Assembly: GCF_004349195.1 (NCBI RefSeq)
Contig: NZ_SMLG01000001.1
Span: forward strand, 124,001-188,000
Source of the DNA: Flavobacterium rhamnosiphilum
Lineage (GTDB): Bacteria > Bacteroidota > Bacteroidia > Flavobacteriales > Flavobacteriaceae
Direction of reading: 5' to 3'
DNA length: 64,000 nucleotides
The translations under genes were made by a program, and so were the position numbers. The notes under the pieces were generated by a model. The model ran no database searches and had not been told where the DNA came from. It saw only the letters and a program-made list of their open reading frames with translations. Of this stretch, positions 55,445 to 64,000 are shown piece by piece; within the stretch, counting starts at the first letter, position 1, and every line of letters starts with the position of its first letter.

Positions 55445-58400
55445 TTTTTATTAAAATATTCTTGAACCTTTTGATTAAAATTCGAGCGCAAAGGTAAGGA
55501 TTGTCTATTTAATATTTCTATGCTATTCAAATAATCTAATAAAGCAGCTGGCAGCGCATTAGATTGATTATTAAACTCCTTTTTGTTGGTTTCAGATTGG
55601 CGCTTGTTTTCCTCTCCTTGTTGTTGAATGGCAGAATTCAATTTCAATAACTCTTGTTTCACATTCAGTATCTTTTGAAGCGTTTCATTCTTAAAACCTT
55701 TGTTCAATAATTGCTTTTCAATTTGCTTCATTTGTTCCAAAGCGCTTTGTCCATTACCACCCAATCCTTGTTTGTTCAATTCGTTTTGCAATGCTTCCCG
55801 CAATTGCTTTTGCTCTTTATAAATCTCCATTATAGCTTGCGCATCACCTTCGCCTCCCTCTCCTTCTTGACCCGATTCGCCAGACTTGCCTTGTTTACCA
55901 TTTTGTCCTTTTTGACCGTCGCCAGGCTTCTCTCCTTTTTTTATTCCGTCTTTCATTTTCTCGCCAAGACCTTCTTGCTTTTTAATAATATCCGGCAATT
56001 GCATTCCTTGTCCTTGACCCGGCTTCGGTTTCCCAGAACCCATTCCTGACATTTGCATTTGCATATTGTTAAGCATATCACTTAGAAAATCTGCTAGTTT
56101 ATTAGCTGCTGAAATAGTGTATTGTTGGTGCGACAACCCTTTTGGCACTTGAGCATCGGTTAAACTGGACAACGATTTATCGACGTTGTAAATTACATTA
56201 CCAATTTCTTTAGTGATATCTTCAGCAATTTTTGGGTTGCGTAATGACATCGCAAATAAACTATCATCAACATGCTTGAACTGTTGTTTCAAATCCTGTT
56301 GAATTTTAATGTTTTTATTAAACGCCGGAGATCCTGATTTGTGCTTTTTAAACTGGCCCATCAAGTCTTCCTGTGATAAAGAAAACGCTAATAAATTATC
56401 CAAGATCTGTCGCAACATGGCAACATCTTCCTGCAACTGTTCCATCTCTGACCCCTCCAAAGTTTGTGCCATTTTTTGCGACATCTCTTTCATCTTTTTA
56501 GAAGCGCTTTTTTGATTTGGCTTGGCTTTATCTTTTTTGTCTTTCTTTAATTCCTCAGAAGCTTTCTTTAAATCTTCGTCAATACTTTTTTCTTTAGCAT
56601 CGTCTTTTGGTAAATCCAATGGGGATTTTAATTCCTTATTTTCTTTTTCCAGATCGTTTAAATCTTCTTGGATTTTGTCAAACTCCGCATTGATGTCTTC
56701 CTGTTTGTCCAGTTTATTTTCCTTTTCGTCATTGGATAATTTATCTTGCTTTTCAGAAAGCTTGTCCAGTTTGTTACCTAATTGTTCCGCTTTCTTTTCT
56801 ACATAAAACCTCTTCGTTAATTCCACCAACTGTTCTAAATTCTTGGTTTGGTTTTTACTATTTTGTTTGAATTTATCCAACTTAGACAACAACTCTTCAT
56901 TCTGAATTTTATCGTTCAGTTCTTTCAATTCGTCTAAAAGCTTCTGATTTTTTTCCAATTCCTTTTCCGCTTTGTCCATTCGTTTTTGAAGCTCCTCTTT
57001 CAACTCATCCTTTTTGTCGGTTTTGAATTGCTCCAAATTATCGTTCATTTTTTTAGTGAATTCCTTCATCATCTCATCTTGTTTCATTTGACGCTTGATA
57101 AAATCATTTACTTTTTGCTGATCTTTGAAATCCAAATTTTCTTTTTCTTTCCCGGTTTTTTGCAACTTCTCCATTTCAGAGATTTGCTTATCCTGATTTT
57201 TTAAAGACTTTTCTAAACTATTGATGTTGTCGTTTTGCTGTTGCAAAATTTGATCTTCCTTCTCTTCATCTGTAGAAACGCGATTAGAGAAAACCGAAGA
57301 TTTCGTGCTTTTGAAATTATGTATCGCATCATTATCAAAAACTTCAAAATAATAATCATAAGACACGCCTTGCTCTACCGGAAGATTGCTTGGAAACGAA
57401 AACACGAATTGATCAAACGCACTTTTCTTAATAGCAATTGTTCCACGTTTAGCGGTTTGTGGTTTCTCTCTTTCGTAATAGACAATCTGAAGTTTAGACA
57501 AACCATAATCATCCGAGATTTGACCTAAAACATAATTCTTGGCAACCTTCAAACTGTCCGGTGCGTTGTTCACATTGATCGTTGGAAACTGATCTTTGAC
57601 AACAGTAAGCTGATAATTGAGTTTTTCGTGGTTTTTTACCTTCTCATTTGAAGTAAGAATTTGATAATCTGTGTTTTGAAGTATATTTTTAGATAAAATA
57701 AAGGTGTTTTCTGTTTTCGAAAAAGAAGCATTGGTAATTCCGTCCATCCACGCTACATTCTGTGTCGCTAGCGTATTCATTTTCCAAGTCACACGCGTTC
57801 CTTCCGGAATAACCGCATTTCCTGTTCCTTTGATTGTTTCCGATTTTTTATTTAAATACGACGGAAAGATCAACTGCATTTCGAAATTAGCAATCGAAGG
57901 AACGGTTATCACTTTCAATTCATAATTCGGAGAAGAAATAGCATTTCCCTCCACGTGGAACAAAATGTTTTCTGAAGGCTTTGCCATCTTAAATTGAAAT
58001 TCTCCAGCTTTGACTGATTCCATAAAATAACTTTCATCGTCAATAAAAATCATCGCATTCTCAGGAACAATTTTTCCTTCGGTTTTAATTCGAAGTATAA
58101 AATCCTTTCCTTGTTCGGTTTGTAAATTCGAATTTAAAACAACGAATTTAAAAGGAGCCGGTGGCAAAAATGCCGAATTGAAATGCACTACTCTATTCAA
58201 ACTTTGAGAAATCATGCTGCTGTTTCCAGAAAAATAAAAGAAAGCAAATAATACTATTGGAATTAAAGCCAAAGGAAAATACTTTCTGTTTCCGTTATAA
58301 TTTATGGCGTTCCCAAAAGGGATTGGTTGCAATGCGTTGGCTTTTTGTTCAATCGAAGCGGCCAATAATTCCGATTTATTCTGATAACTATCAGAATCTG

Positions 58401-58743
58401 ATAATTGTAAAAAGTTAGTCAGCTTGTCGCTCACTTCCGTAAAATGATTTCCAATAATTGTAGAAGCCTGATTGTAATCGATTCCTTTTTGAAGTTTGAA
58501 TAATTTAAAAATTGGAAACAAAATAAAACGAAACAACAAATACACTTCTACTCCAACGAAAGTCCAAAATAAAATGGTTCTTCCCATTGGCTTGAGCCAA
58601 AGAAAATATTCGACAAAAAGCGTAAAAAGAAAATACAACAATCCTAAACCGATAAAGAAAATAGTTCCCCGTATCAATTCGTTGGTATAAAACTTCCTGA
58701 TGAAAGCTTCTAATTTTTGATAAATAAACTGCTGAGTTTCCAA
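55441..58743 (-). CDS. DUF4175 family membrane protein with long coiled coils
   Basis: 1100 residues. Three membrane helices lie near the N terminus (about residues 24-46, 55-77 and 155-172). Then comes a periplasmic region of immunoglobulin-like strands (FKFVVLNSNLQTEQGKDFIL, NFEMQLIFPSYLNKKSETIK), a long Lys/Glu/Gln-rich coiled coil (about 490-780), a helical segment MRQILDNLLAFSLSQEDLMG-like, a Gly/Lys-rich stretch (KPGQGQGMQLPD, GDGQKGQNGKQGKSGE) and a final coiled coil. This matches the DUF4175 family; the function is unknown. The start codon is TTG at 58743: an in-frame stop lies two codons upstream and the first in-frame Met is near residue 54. It overlaps ybeY by 4 nt. Confidence 0.87.
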   Translation of the reverse strand: METQQFIYQKLEAFIRKFYTNELIRGTIFFIGLGLLYFLFTLFVEYFLWLKPMGRTILFWTFVGVEVYLLFRFILFPIFKLFKLQKGIDYNQASTIIGNHFTEVSDKLTNFLQLSDSDSYQNKSELLAASIEQKANALQPIPFGNAINYNGNRKYFPLALIPIVLFAFFYFSGNSSMISQSLNRVVHFNSAFLPPAPFKFVVLNSNLQTEQGKDFILRIKTEGKIVPENAMIFIDDESYFMESVKAGEFQFKMAKPSENILFHVEGNAISSPNYELKVITVPSIANFEMQLIFPSYLNKKSETIKGTGNAVIPEGTRVTWKMNTLATQNVAWMDGITNASFSKTENTFILSKNILQNTDYQILTSNEKVKNHEKLNYQLTVVKDQFPTINVNNAPDSLKVAKNYVLGQISDDYGLSKLQIVYYEREKPQTAKRGTIAIKKSAFDQFVFSFPSNLPVEQGVSYDYYFEVFDNDAIHNFKSTKSSVFSNRVSTDEEKEDQILQQQNDNINSLEKSLKNQDKQISEMEKLQKTGKEKENLDFKDQQKVNDFIKRQMKQDEMMKEFTKKMNDNLEQFKTDKKDELKEELQKRMDKAEKELEKNQKLLDELKELNDKIQNEELLSKLDKFKQNSKNQTKNLEQLVELTKRFYVEKKAEQLGNKLDKLSEKQDKLSNDEKENKLDKQEDINAEFDKIQEDLNDLEKENKELKSPLDLPKDDAKEKSIDEDLKKASEELKKDKKDKAKPNQKSASKKMKEMSQKMAQTLEGSEMEQLQEDVAMLRQILDNLLAFSLSQEDLMGQFKKHKSGSPAFNKNIKIQQDLKQQFKHVDDSLFAMSLRNPKIAEDITKEIGNVIYNVDKSLSSLTDAQVPKGLSHQQYTISAANKLADFLSDMLNNMQMQMSGMGSGKPKPGQGQGMQLPDIIKKQEGLGEKMKDGIKKGEKPGDGQKGQNGKQGKSGESGQEGEGGEGDAQAIMEIYKEQKQLREALQNELNKQGLGGNGQSALEQMKQIEKQLLNKGFKNETLQKILNVKQELLKLNSAIQQQGEENKRQSETNKKEFNNQSNALPAALLDYLNSIEILNRQSLPLRSNFNQKVQEYFNKK

Positions 58744-58897
58744 AATTTATGCTTTGTTTTTTATAACCAATAAAAGTAATAATTTATATGACTAAAGAAA
58801 TGTTAAAACTCATCAAACTCATTAATCTTACATTATCTCATTTTCAAATAATCCAATTGAGTAATCGAATTTGTATCTTCGCAAAAAATTTACAGCA

Positions 58898-60403
58898 ATG
58901 TCTAAACAAGTTCGGGTGCGTTTTGCACCAAGTCCAACTGGACCTTTACATATTGGCGGAGTTCGTACCGCATTATTCAATTATTTGTTTGCCAAAAAAA
59001 ACAATGGTGTTTTCTTCCTGAGAATTGAAGATACGGATCAAAACCGTTTTGTTCCAGGTGCCGAAGAATATATCATGGAAGCGCTGGAATGGTTAGGAAT
59101 TGCGCCAGATGAGACTATTGGTAAAAACGAAAAATTTGGTCCATACCGTCAAAGCGAAAGAAAAGATTTGTACCAACAATATGCTGCTGAATTAATCAAT
59201 TCCGGGAATGCGTATTATGCTTTTGATACAGCCGAAGCTTTGGATGCAGCAAGAAAATTAGAAGAAGAACAAGGAAAAACCTTTATATACAATCACCATA
59301 ACCGAGAGAAACTGGACACTTCGTTAGTGATTTCTGCAGACGAAACTGCTAAAAGAATTGCTGATGGAGAACATTATGTAATCCGTTTTAAAACTCCGGT
59401 GAATGAAACATTGCATTTGCATGACATCATTCGTGGCGATGTGAAATTTGAAACGAATCTTTTAGACGATAAAGTATTGTTCAAAAGTGATGGAATGCCA
59501 ACCTATCATTTGGCTAATATTGTGGATGATCATTTAATGGAAACTTCGCATGTAATTCGTGGTGAAGAATGGTTGCCATCGATGCCTTTACACGTTTTAT
59601 TGTACAGAGCATTTGGTTGGGAAGCACCGGAATTTGCACATTTACCATTGATTATGAAACCTGTTGGAAACGGAAAATTATCCAAACGTGACGGTGACAA
59701 AATGGGATTTCCTGTATTTCCATTAGATTGGAAAACCGCAGAAGGCGTTTCATCGGGTTACAGAGAAAAAGGGTTTTTCCCGGAAGCAGTCATCAACTTT
59801 TTAGCATTATTAGGTTGGAATGACGGAACGAATAAAGAATTATTCACGCTGAAAGAATTAGTGGAAGCATTTGACTTGAACAGAGTGCATAAATCTGGGG
59901 CTAAATTTGATCCGGAAAAAAACAAATGGTTCAATCATCAGTATTTAATCAAACAGGAAGATACAACTTTGGCGAAAGCCTATGCTCCTATTTTGGCTGA
60001 AAAAGGTTTTTCTGTAACGGAAAGTGTCTTAACTAAAGTGGTTTCTTTAATCAAAGAACGCGCGCATTTTGTTTCTGAATTTTGGGAAATGAGTGATTTC
60101 TTTTTTGTGGCTCCAACAGCCTATGATGAAAAAGCAAGTAAAAACTGGAAAGCAGAAACACCGGCCTTGATGCAGGAATTAATCTCTGTTGTGGAGGAAA
60201 TTACCGATTTCACTTCTATGAATATTGAAACTATTGTAAAAGACTGGATGACGAAAAATGAAATTGGAATGGGGAAAGTAATGCAACCGTTTCGTTTGAG
60301 TTTGGTTGGCGCGCTGAAAGGTCCTCACCTATTTGATATCGTTGAAGTAATTGGAAAAGACGAAACGATTAATAGAATTCAAAAAGCAATAGCAACTTTG
60401 TAA
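58898..60403 (+). CDS. gltX: Glutamate-tRNA ligase
   Basis: A 501-residue class I aminoacyl-tRNA synthetase that charges tRNA-Glu. The HIGH motif lies in FAPSPTGPLHIGGVRTALFN (about residues 8-27) and the KMSKS motif is KLSKRDGDKMGFPVF (about residues 262-276). FLRIEDTDQNRFV and HVIRGEEWLPSMPLHVLLYR are also characteristic. The start at 58898 gives the usual MSKQVRVRFAPSPTG; a longer frame begins at a TTG inside the promoter region. A TATCTTCG element, one base off the -7 consensus, lies 16 nt upstream. A strong terminator follows the stop codon. Confidence 0.97.
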   Translation: MSKQVRVRFAPSPTGPLHIGGVRTALFNYLFAKKNNGVFFLRIEDTDQNRFVPGAEEYIMEALEWLGIAPDETIGKNEKFGPYRQSERKDLYQQYAAELINSGNAYYAFDTAEALDAARKLEEEQGKTFIYNHHNREKLDTSLVISADETAKRIADGEHYVIRFKTPVNETLHLHDIIRGDVKFETNLLDDKVLFKSDGMPTYHLANIVDDHLMETSHVIRGEEWLPSMPLHVLLYRAFGWEAPEFAHLPLIMKPVGNGKLSKRDGDKMGFPVFPLDWKTAEGVSSGYREKGFFPEAVINFLALLGWNDGTNKELFTLKELVEAFDLNRVHKSGAKFDPEKNKWFNHQYLIKQEDTTLAKAYAPILAEKGFSVTESVLTKVVSLIKERAHFVSEFWEMSDFFFVAPTAYDEKASKNWKAETPALMQELISVVEEITDFTSMNIETIVKDWMTKNEIGMGKVMQPFRLSLVGALKGPHLFDIVEVIGKDETINRIQKAIATL

Positions 60404-60407
60404 AACT

Positions 60408-60435
60408 AAAAAGCTCCCAAATTTGGGAGCTTTTT
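60408..60435 (+). terminator. Terminator of gltX (also usable from the minus strand)
   Basis: AAAAAGCTCCCAAA (60408-60421) pairs perfectly with TTTGGGAGCTTTTT (60422-60435), 4 nt after the stop codon. Confidence 0.9.
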
Positions 60436-60440
60436 AGTTT

Positions 60441-61853
60441 TTACTCGTGATTGAAGTAAGTCACTTTGTAATAATTTTTATTATCAGTTTCTATTAACCA
60501 AATACCTTCTTTTGAAACTAATGTATGTAGATAAATTTTATCTTTTGATGAATTAATACTATTTATATATGATTTAAAACTTTGATTACAATCATAATAA
60601 ACCAATCCTAAAGCATCAAATCTAACTTTAGTTTTATTTATTTCATAAAACGATAGGATAAAATCTCTTGTGCCACTCATCATTGTAAAGATCTTATCTT
60701 CTTTATATGTTATTTTATTTTCATTTATAACATTTCCCTTCTCTAAATTCAATTGTTTATAAAAAACAAATTCATCGAACTTTTCTGAATAAATTATAAA
60801 ATTGACATTTGATTTATTTATATTTAAACTAGTAAATAAATTGCCCTCGTTACCAAAACCATTCAATTGTTTGTCATTAATATCGTTTGTTTGTTTCCAA
60901 ATTAAATCTCCTTTTTGATTAAATTTACAAACGTAATATCCTGTTGGATTAGAATTTATGTTCTTTTTATCCTTCTTTCCATACAAACCATAAACATAAA
61001 TGTCTTGAGTTAATTCATCAATATAAAAATTATTAATTGTAAGCTGGTCGACAAAACCAACAATTACGTTAGAGCTATTTTGAAAAGAAGTATATGATAA
61101 ATTTCCACCCCCGTTATTTGTTCTAATAAATGGATTGTCTAAAGAAAGTTTATAAGTATAAGAATTTATTTTCTTTCCATTATAATCATATAGAAATCTA
61201 TAAAGTGTTGATGTATTACAATCTTTGCTAATCAATTTTGTAACTAATTCGAAATAATCTTTTCTGAAAAATGATTTAAAATAAATCTTTTTTAAATCAT
61301 AATAATCGTCTTTTACAATTTGATTAATTATAGGTTCACTAATAAGTATCTTTTCTTTATTTTGAGTTTTTGCATTAATTTTATATAAAAATAAATCTTC
61401 TTTATCAAAATTAATTTTGGAATTTTCATTTTTATCTGCTAATAAATACAAATTATCTTTATCAAAAACATCATAATTTTGCTTCTTTTTTATTAGAGAT
61501 GAAGGCTTTCCTTCCGTATAAATTTTGTAATCAGTTGACCATTTCATTGCCGCATAGTCTGAAGCTAAAAAAACAGAATTGTTCAAATCGGAAAATGAAA
61601 TATCCATCAAAACGGCATTATCAATAAGAATACTTTTTGTAGAATTATGTTCATATTTATTTATACTGTGGACTTCTCTTTTTAAAGACATTTTAACGTG
61701 TTTGCCTTTATGAATTACCAATTCATTTGAATTTTCTAAAAAAGAATAGGATAATGGAACATTATCTTCCACAAATTTTTCTTCAACGATAGTGGTTTGA
61801 GCATTCATATAAATGCTGGAAAGTAATACAAAATAAAAAAGTGGCTTCTTCAT
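60441..61853 (-). CDS. Exported protein of unknown function, very AT-rich
   Basis: About 470 residues from the ATG at 61853, which gives the signal peptide MKKPLFYFVLLSSIYMNAQ; an upstream frame adds 12 residues. The body is rich in Asn, Lys, Ile and Tyr and in repeated short strands (DNLYLLADKNENSKINFDKE, YVCKFNQKGDLIWKQTNDIN, LFTSLNINKSNVNFIIYSEK), which suggests a beta-propeller-like or WD-like fold; that is inference. No T9SS C-terminal domain is seen. Base composition looks more AT-rich than its neighbours, which may mark a recent acquisition. An exact -7 element (TATATTTG on the minus strand, 61891-61898) lies 38 nt upstream. Confidence 0.75.
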   Translation of the reverse strand: MKKPLFYFVLLSSIYMNAQTTIVEEKFVEDNVPLSYSFLENSNELVIHKGKHVKMSLKREVHSINKYEHNSTKSILIDNAVLMDISFSDLNNSVFLASDYAAMKWSTDYKIYTEGKPSSLIKKKQNYDVFDKDNLYLLADKNENSKINFDKEDLFLYKINAKTQNKEKILISEPIINQIVKDDYYDLKKIYFKSFFRKDYFELVTKLISKDCNTSTLYRFLYDYNGKKINSYTYKLSLDNPFIRTNNGGGNLSYTSFQNSSNVIVGFVDQLTINNFYIDELTQDIYVYGLYGKKDKKNINSNPTGYYVCKFNQKGDLIWKQTNDINDKQLNGFGNEGNLFTSLNINKSNVNFIIYSEKFDEFVFYKQLNLEKGNVINENKITYKEDKIFTMMSGTRDFILSFYEINKTKVRFDALGLVYYDCNQSFKSYINSINSSKDKIYLHTLVSKEGIWLIETDNKNYYKVTYFNHE

Positions 61854-61942
61854 AAATAAATTTAGTTTTAAGTTAAAAATATAAATCACTCAAATATAAT
61901 ACATTAGAGTGATTTTATGATAAATTTTTAATATAATTTTTC

Positions 61943-62584
61943 TTATAAATAAATAATCAGATTTCCGTTTACTATTCCTGGATTCCCTTTGAAATTGACT
62001 CCTAAATTTTTGTTGTTTAAGTTTTCAAGCATATTATTAATTCCATATTGATACGAAAGATTAGCTCTGAAATGACGGACTCCAAAAGTGATTCCAACTG
62101 TTGGATAAAAATTAAAATTTGAAATCTCCCTAATATCTTTGGCTAACAAGGTTGTCCCAGAAATAACATTATTTTCATCAGTGTTATCCATATTTAATTT
62201 TCCGTTTACTTGAACGATGGGTCCAAACTCCAAACTCAAATGATTTTCAATAAGCCTGTAACTCACCTGTAAAGACACTTGAGCTGACGCCAGTTTATAG
62301 TTAACATCTTCTTTTACCAAAGTCAAACTGTTCGTTGCAACAGAAAAATTATTCTCGCTAAATTGAATGTTATACACCATGTCCCAATTATTATAGAAAT
62401 TTCCTCGCATAGAAAGTCCAGCATTCCAACCCAATTCAGGTTTAGTCTGGAAATTATTCGTGTTCAAGGTAAATTGATTGACTCCGAAACTGATTCCTAT
62501 CCTATTTGAATCCCTGTATTCATATTGCGCAAAGGTTGCCCTTGAAATGAAAACAAAAAATAAAGTAAACGTTATCTTTCTCAT
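61943..62584 (-). CDS. Outer-membrane beta-barrel protein (PorT-like)
   Basis: 213 residues. Signal peptide MRKITFTLFFVFISRATFAQ, then an eight-strand-like pattern of alternating hydrophobic residues ending GIVNGNLIIYL. Stretches such as RIGISFGVNQFTLNTNNFQT and NFYPTVGITFGVRHFRANLS fit the outer-membrane barrel families common in Bacteroidota; the overall size is near that of PorT-type barrels, but I cannot assign a specific family. It lies 89 nt upstream of the AT-rich exported protein gene on the same strand and 79 nt from the divergent SPFH gene. A -7-like element (TAGGTTTG on the minus strand, 62605-62612) lies 21 nt upstream. Confidence 0.8.
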   Translation of the reverse strand: MRKITFTLFFVFISRATFAQYEYRDSNRIGISFGVNQFTLNTNNFQTKPELGWNAGLSMRGNFYNNWDMVYNIQFSENNFSVATNSLTLVKEDVNYKLASAQVSLQVSYRLIENHLSLEFGPIVQVNGKLNMDNTDENNVISGTTLLAKDIREISNFNFYPTVGITFGVRHFRANLSYQYGINNMLENLNNKNLGVNFKGNPGIVNGNLIIYL

Positions 62585-62663
62585 ATAATTAAAATTTACA
62601 AAGACAAACCTAAAGTTTTTTTGTAAATTGTGAGATAATTTTTAACTAAAAACAAAAAATATT

Positions 62664-63659
62664 ATGAATATTGCGTTAATTATCCTACTAGTCTTTGGGT
62701 TCTTCATTTTACTGTCTTCGTTTTTTACGGTAAAACAGCAAACGGCTGTTGTTGTAGAGCGATTTGGAAAATTTTTAAGTATCAGACAATCCGGTTTGCA
62801 TTTGAAAATTCCTTTAATAGATCGAATTGCAGGACGCGTAAATCTAAAAATCCAACAATTAGATGTTATCATCGAAACAAAAACCAAGGACAACGTTTTT
62901 GTGAAACTAAAAGTTTCGGTTCAATTTATGGTTATTAAAGAGACCGTTTATGATGCTTTTTATAAACTGGAATATCCACACGATCAAATTACTTCTTATG
63001 TATTTGATGTGGTTCGTGCTGAAGTTCCAAAATTAAAACTGGATGATGTTTTTGAAAGAAAAGATGATATTGCCATTGCGGTAAAAAGAGAATTGAATGA
63101 AGCCATGACCACTTATGGATATACGATTATCAATACTTTGGTAACTGATATTGATCCGGATATTCAAGTGAAAAATGCCATGAATAGAATTAATGCGGCT
63201 GATAGAGAAAAAACAGTAGCTGAATTTGAAGCTGAAGCATCAAGAATTAGAATTGTAGCCAAAGCTGAAGCTGAAGCAGAAAGCAAACGATTACAAGGAC
63301 TAGGTATTGCCAACCAAAGAAGAGAAATTGCCAAAGGTTTAGTAGAAAGTGTGGATGTTTTGAACAGAGTTGGAATAAACTCTCAGGAAGCTTCGGCATT
63401 GATTGTAGTAACACAACATTATGATACTTTACAAGCTATTGGTGCTGATGCAAATTCTAATCTGATTTTATTGCCTAATTCTCCACAAGCCGGAAGTGAC
63501 ATGCTCAACAATATGATTGCTTCATTCAGTGCTTCGAACCAAGTGGGTGAAATGATGAAAAAGAGAAGTGGAAAAGTAAATCTAAAAAAGGAAAATAAAA
63601 CCGATTATCAATTACCTGAAAAACCGGAAGCTCCAGAAACACCGGAAACAGAAGAATAA
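62664..63659 (+). CDS. SPFH domain membrane protein (stomatin/prohibitin family)
   Basis: A 331-residue protein with one N-terminal membrane helix (residues 4-20, ALIILLVFGFFILLSSFFTV) followed by an SPFH domain: QQTAVVVERFGKFLSIRQSG, LHLKIPLIDRIAGRVNLKIQ, QQLDVIIETKTKDNVFVKLK, DDVFERKDDIAIAVKRELNE, YGYTIINTLVTDIDPDIQVK and MNRINAADREKTVAEFEAEA. A coiled coil with KAEAEAESKRLQGLG (about residues 195-225) follows, as in stomatin-like and QmcA-type proteins. The C-terminal tail is Pro/Glu-rich (PEKPEAPETPETEE). Such proteins form membrane microdomains and scaffold proteases. A terminator lies 16 nt after the stop, and the convergent DUF6327-like gene begins in that hairpin's loop. Confidence 0.93.
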   Translation: MNIALIILLVFGFFILLSSFFTVKQQTAVVVERFGKFLSIRQSGLHLKIPLIDRIAGRVNLKIQQLDVIIETKTKDNVFVKLKVSVQFMVIKETVYDAFYKLEYPHDQITSYVFDVVRAEVPKLKLDDVFERKDDIAIAVKRELNEAMTTYGYTIINTLVTDIDPDIQVKNAMNRINAADREKTVAEFEAEASRIRIVAKAEAEAESKRLQGLGIANQRREIAKGLVESVDVLNRVGINSQEASALIVVTQHYDTLQAIGADANSNLILLPNSPQAGSDMLNNMIASFSASNQVGEMMKKRSGKVNLKKENKTDYQLPEKPEAPETPETEE

Positions 63660-63674
63660 TTTACTTGAATTCAT

Positions 63675-63702
63675 AAAAAAAGAGGCTTAATTGCCTCTTT
63701 TT
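63675..63702. terminator. Bidirectional terminator between the SPFH gene and a convergent gene
   Basis: AAAAAAAGAGGC pairs with GCCTCTTTTT around a loop (TTAATT) that contains the stop codon of the convergent gene (63687). A- and T-runs allow termination in both directions. Confidence 0.8.
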
Positions 63703-63941
63703 ATTTTTTTAATCCATTTGATCACGTATGGTAATGCAATATTTAACACCGTTCCATACGAGCCTGAAAATGCCGATAAACCAGAACCAACAACTCCACT
63801 CACAAGGTTCATTGGCGTTATGCTTTCTTTCGTTTTTTGAAAACCATAAGCCATTTTTTGATAACTGATTTCTTTTTCAATCTTTAAGATTTCCAGTTCC
63901 CTATCAATTTGAGCATAGGATGTATATTTTTTGGTTTCCAT
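63687..63941 (-). CDS. Small DUF6327-like membrane-associated protein
   Basis: 84 residues, beginning METKKYTSYAQIDRELEIL and continuing with a charged helix (IEKEISYQKMAYGFQKTKES), a Gly/Ser/Ala-rich central segment (LVSGVVGSGLSAFSGSYGTV), and a C-terminal hydrophobic helix ending VIKWIKKIKRGN. The opening YxQIDRELEILK matches, from memory, the DUF6327 family of Flavobacteria. The function is unknown. Its stop lies in the loop of a bidirectional terminator, and a partial gene ends 3 nt upstream on the same strand. Confidence 0.75.
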   Translation of the reverse strand: METKKYTSYAQIDRELEILKIEKEISYQKMAYGFQKTKESITPMNLVSGVVGSGLSAFSGSYGTVLNIALPYVIKWIKKIKRGN

Positions 63942-63944
63942 AAG

Positions 63945-64000
63945 TTAGTCGTTAAAAAAGATTTCTGAAAATTTCTCTAAAATTGGTCCTTCAACGATTT
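63945..64000 (-). CDS. C-terminal end of a gene running off the window
   Basis: The minus-strand frame ending at a stop at 63945-63947 encodes IVEGPILEKFSEIFFND. It ends 3 nt before the DUF6327-like start, so the two are probably cotranscribed. Phrases of this type are common at the ends of small membrane or holin-like proteins in this group, but 17 residues are too few to name it. Confidence 0.5.
   Translation of the reverse strand, partial: IVEGPILEKFSEIFFND

Noticed and set aside
57947..57962. A further parS-like site (TGTTCCACGTGGAGGG on the minus strand)
   Set aside because: Only 12 of 16 positions match and it lies within the DUF4175 coding sequence; the core CACGTG alone is not enough. 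A second weak match near 57438 breaks the core.

Overview
The window looks like a chromosomal segment of a gliding member of the Bacteroidota, most likely a Flavobacterium or close relative. The evidence is the AT-rich sequence, the promoters of TAnnTTTG type, the many lipoproteins and outer-membrane barrels, two type IX secretion (T9SS) type B C-terminal domains, and an intact sprC-sprD-sprB-sprF cluster in the order known from Flavobacterium johnsoniae. I see no tRNA or rRNA gene, no CRISPR array, no prophage and no classical insertion sequence.

Layout. 1-12.9 kb is mostly housekeeping and envelope genes: a partial enoyl-CoA hydratase, an HD phosphohydrolase, a desaturase/PlsC lipid pair, rnpA, a DUF4349 lipoprotein, a C-terminal processing protease with an OmpA-like partner, an ElaA-type acetyltransferase, a DUF4837 lipoprotein, an MltD-like lytic transglycosylase with four LysM domains, and pgk. 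13.3-32.9 kb, all on the minus strand, is the gliding adhesin operon: sprC, sprD (with 26 copies of a 16-residue Lys/Ala repeat), sprB (4528 residues, about 42 SprB modules) and sprF. Two minus-strand genes for exported proteins, each with its own terminator, lie upstream (33.3-35.2 kb). 35.6-39 kb carries holB, a DoxX-like gene, an acyl-CoA thioesterase gene and recA. 39.1-41.5 kb is a lipoprotein/ECF sigma/membrane-anchored barrel operon. 41.5-46.1 kb has a second PlsC, a small GxxExxY nuclease-like gene flanked by inverted arrays of nonamers, trpS, dprA and an HU-SPOR protein. 46.2-50.8 kb has two unrecognised secreted proteins and a Pif1-like helicase. 51-58.7 kb has a Skp-like lipoprotein, a methyltransferase, mnmG, ybeY and a large DUF4175 protein, with a cluster of parS-like centromere sites around mnmG. 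58.9-64 kb has gltX, two unknown exported proteins, an SPFH protein and a small DUF6327-like gene.

How the genes fit together. SprB should be exported by T9SS and moved along the surface by the gliding motor. SprF is its dedicated partner, SprD combines a SprF-like barrel with a long periplasmic spacer, and SprC is a smaller T9SS substrate. The parS cluster by mnmG suggests that this part of the chromosome is bound by ParB and lies near the origin.

The most novel signal is a set of inverted intergenic repeats built from degenerate 9-10 bp units. One set encloses the GxxExxY gene directly upstream of trpS. Two others (43854-43936 and 11607-11673) have the same architecture but no gene. This suggests an undescribed family of small elements in which the GxxExxY protein, with a PD-(D/E)XK-like motif, may act on the nonamer arrays.
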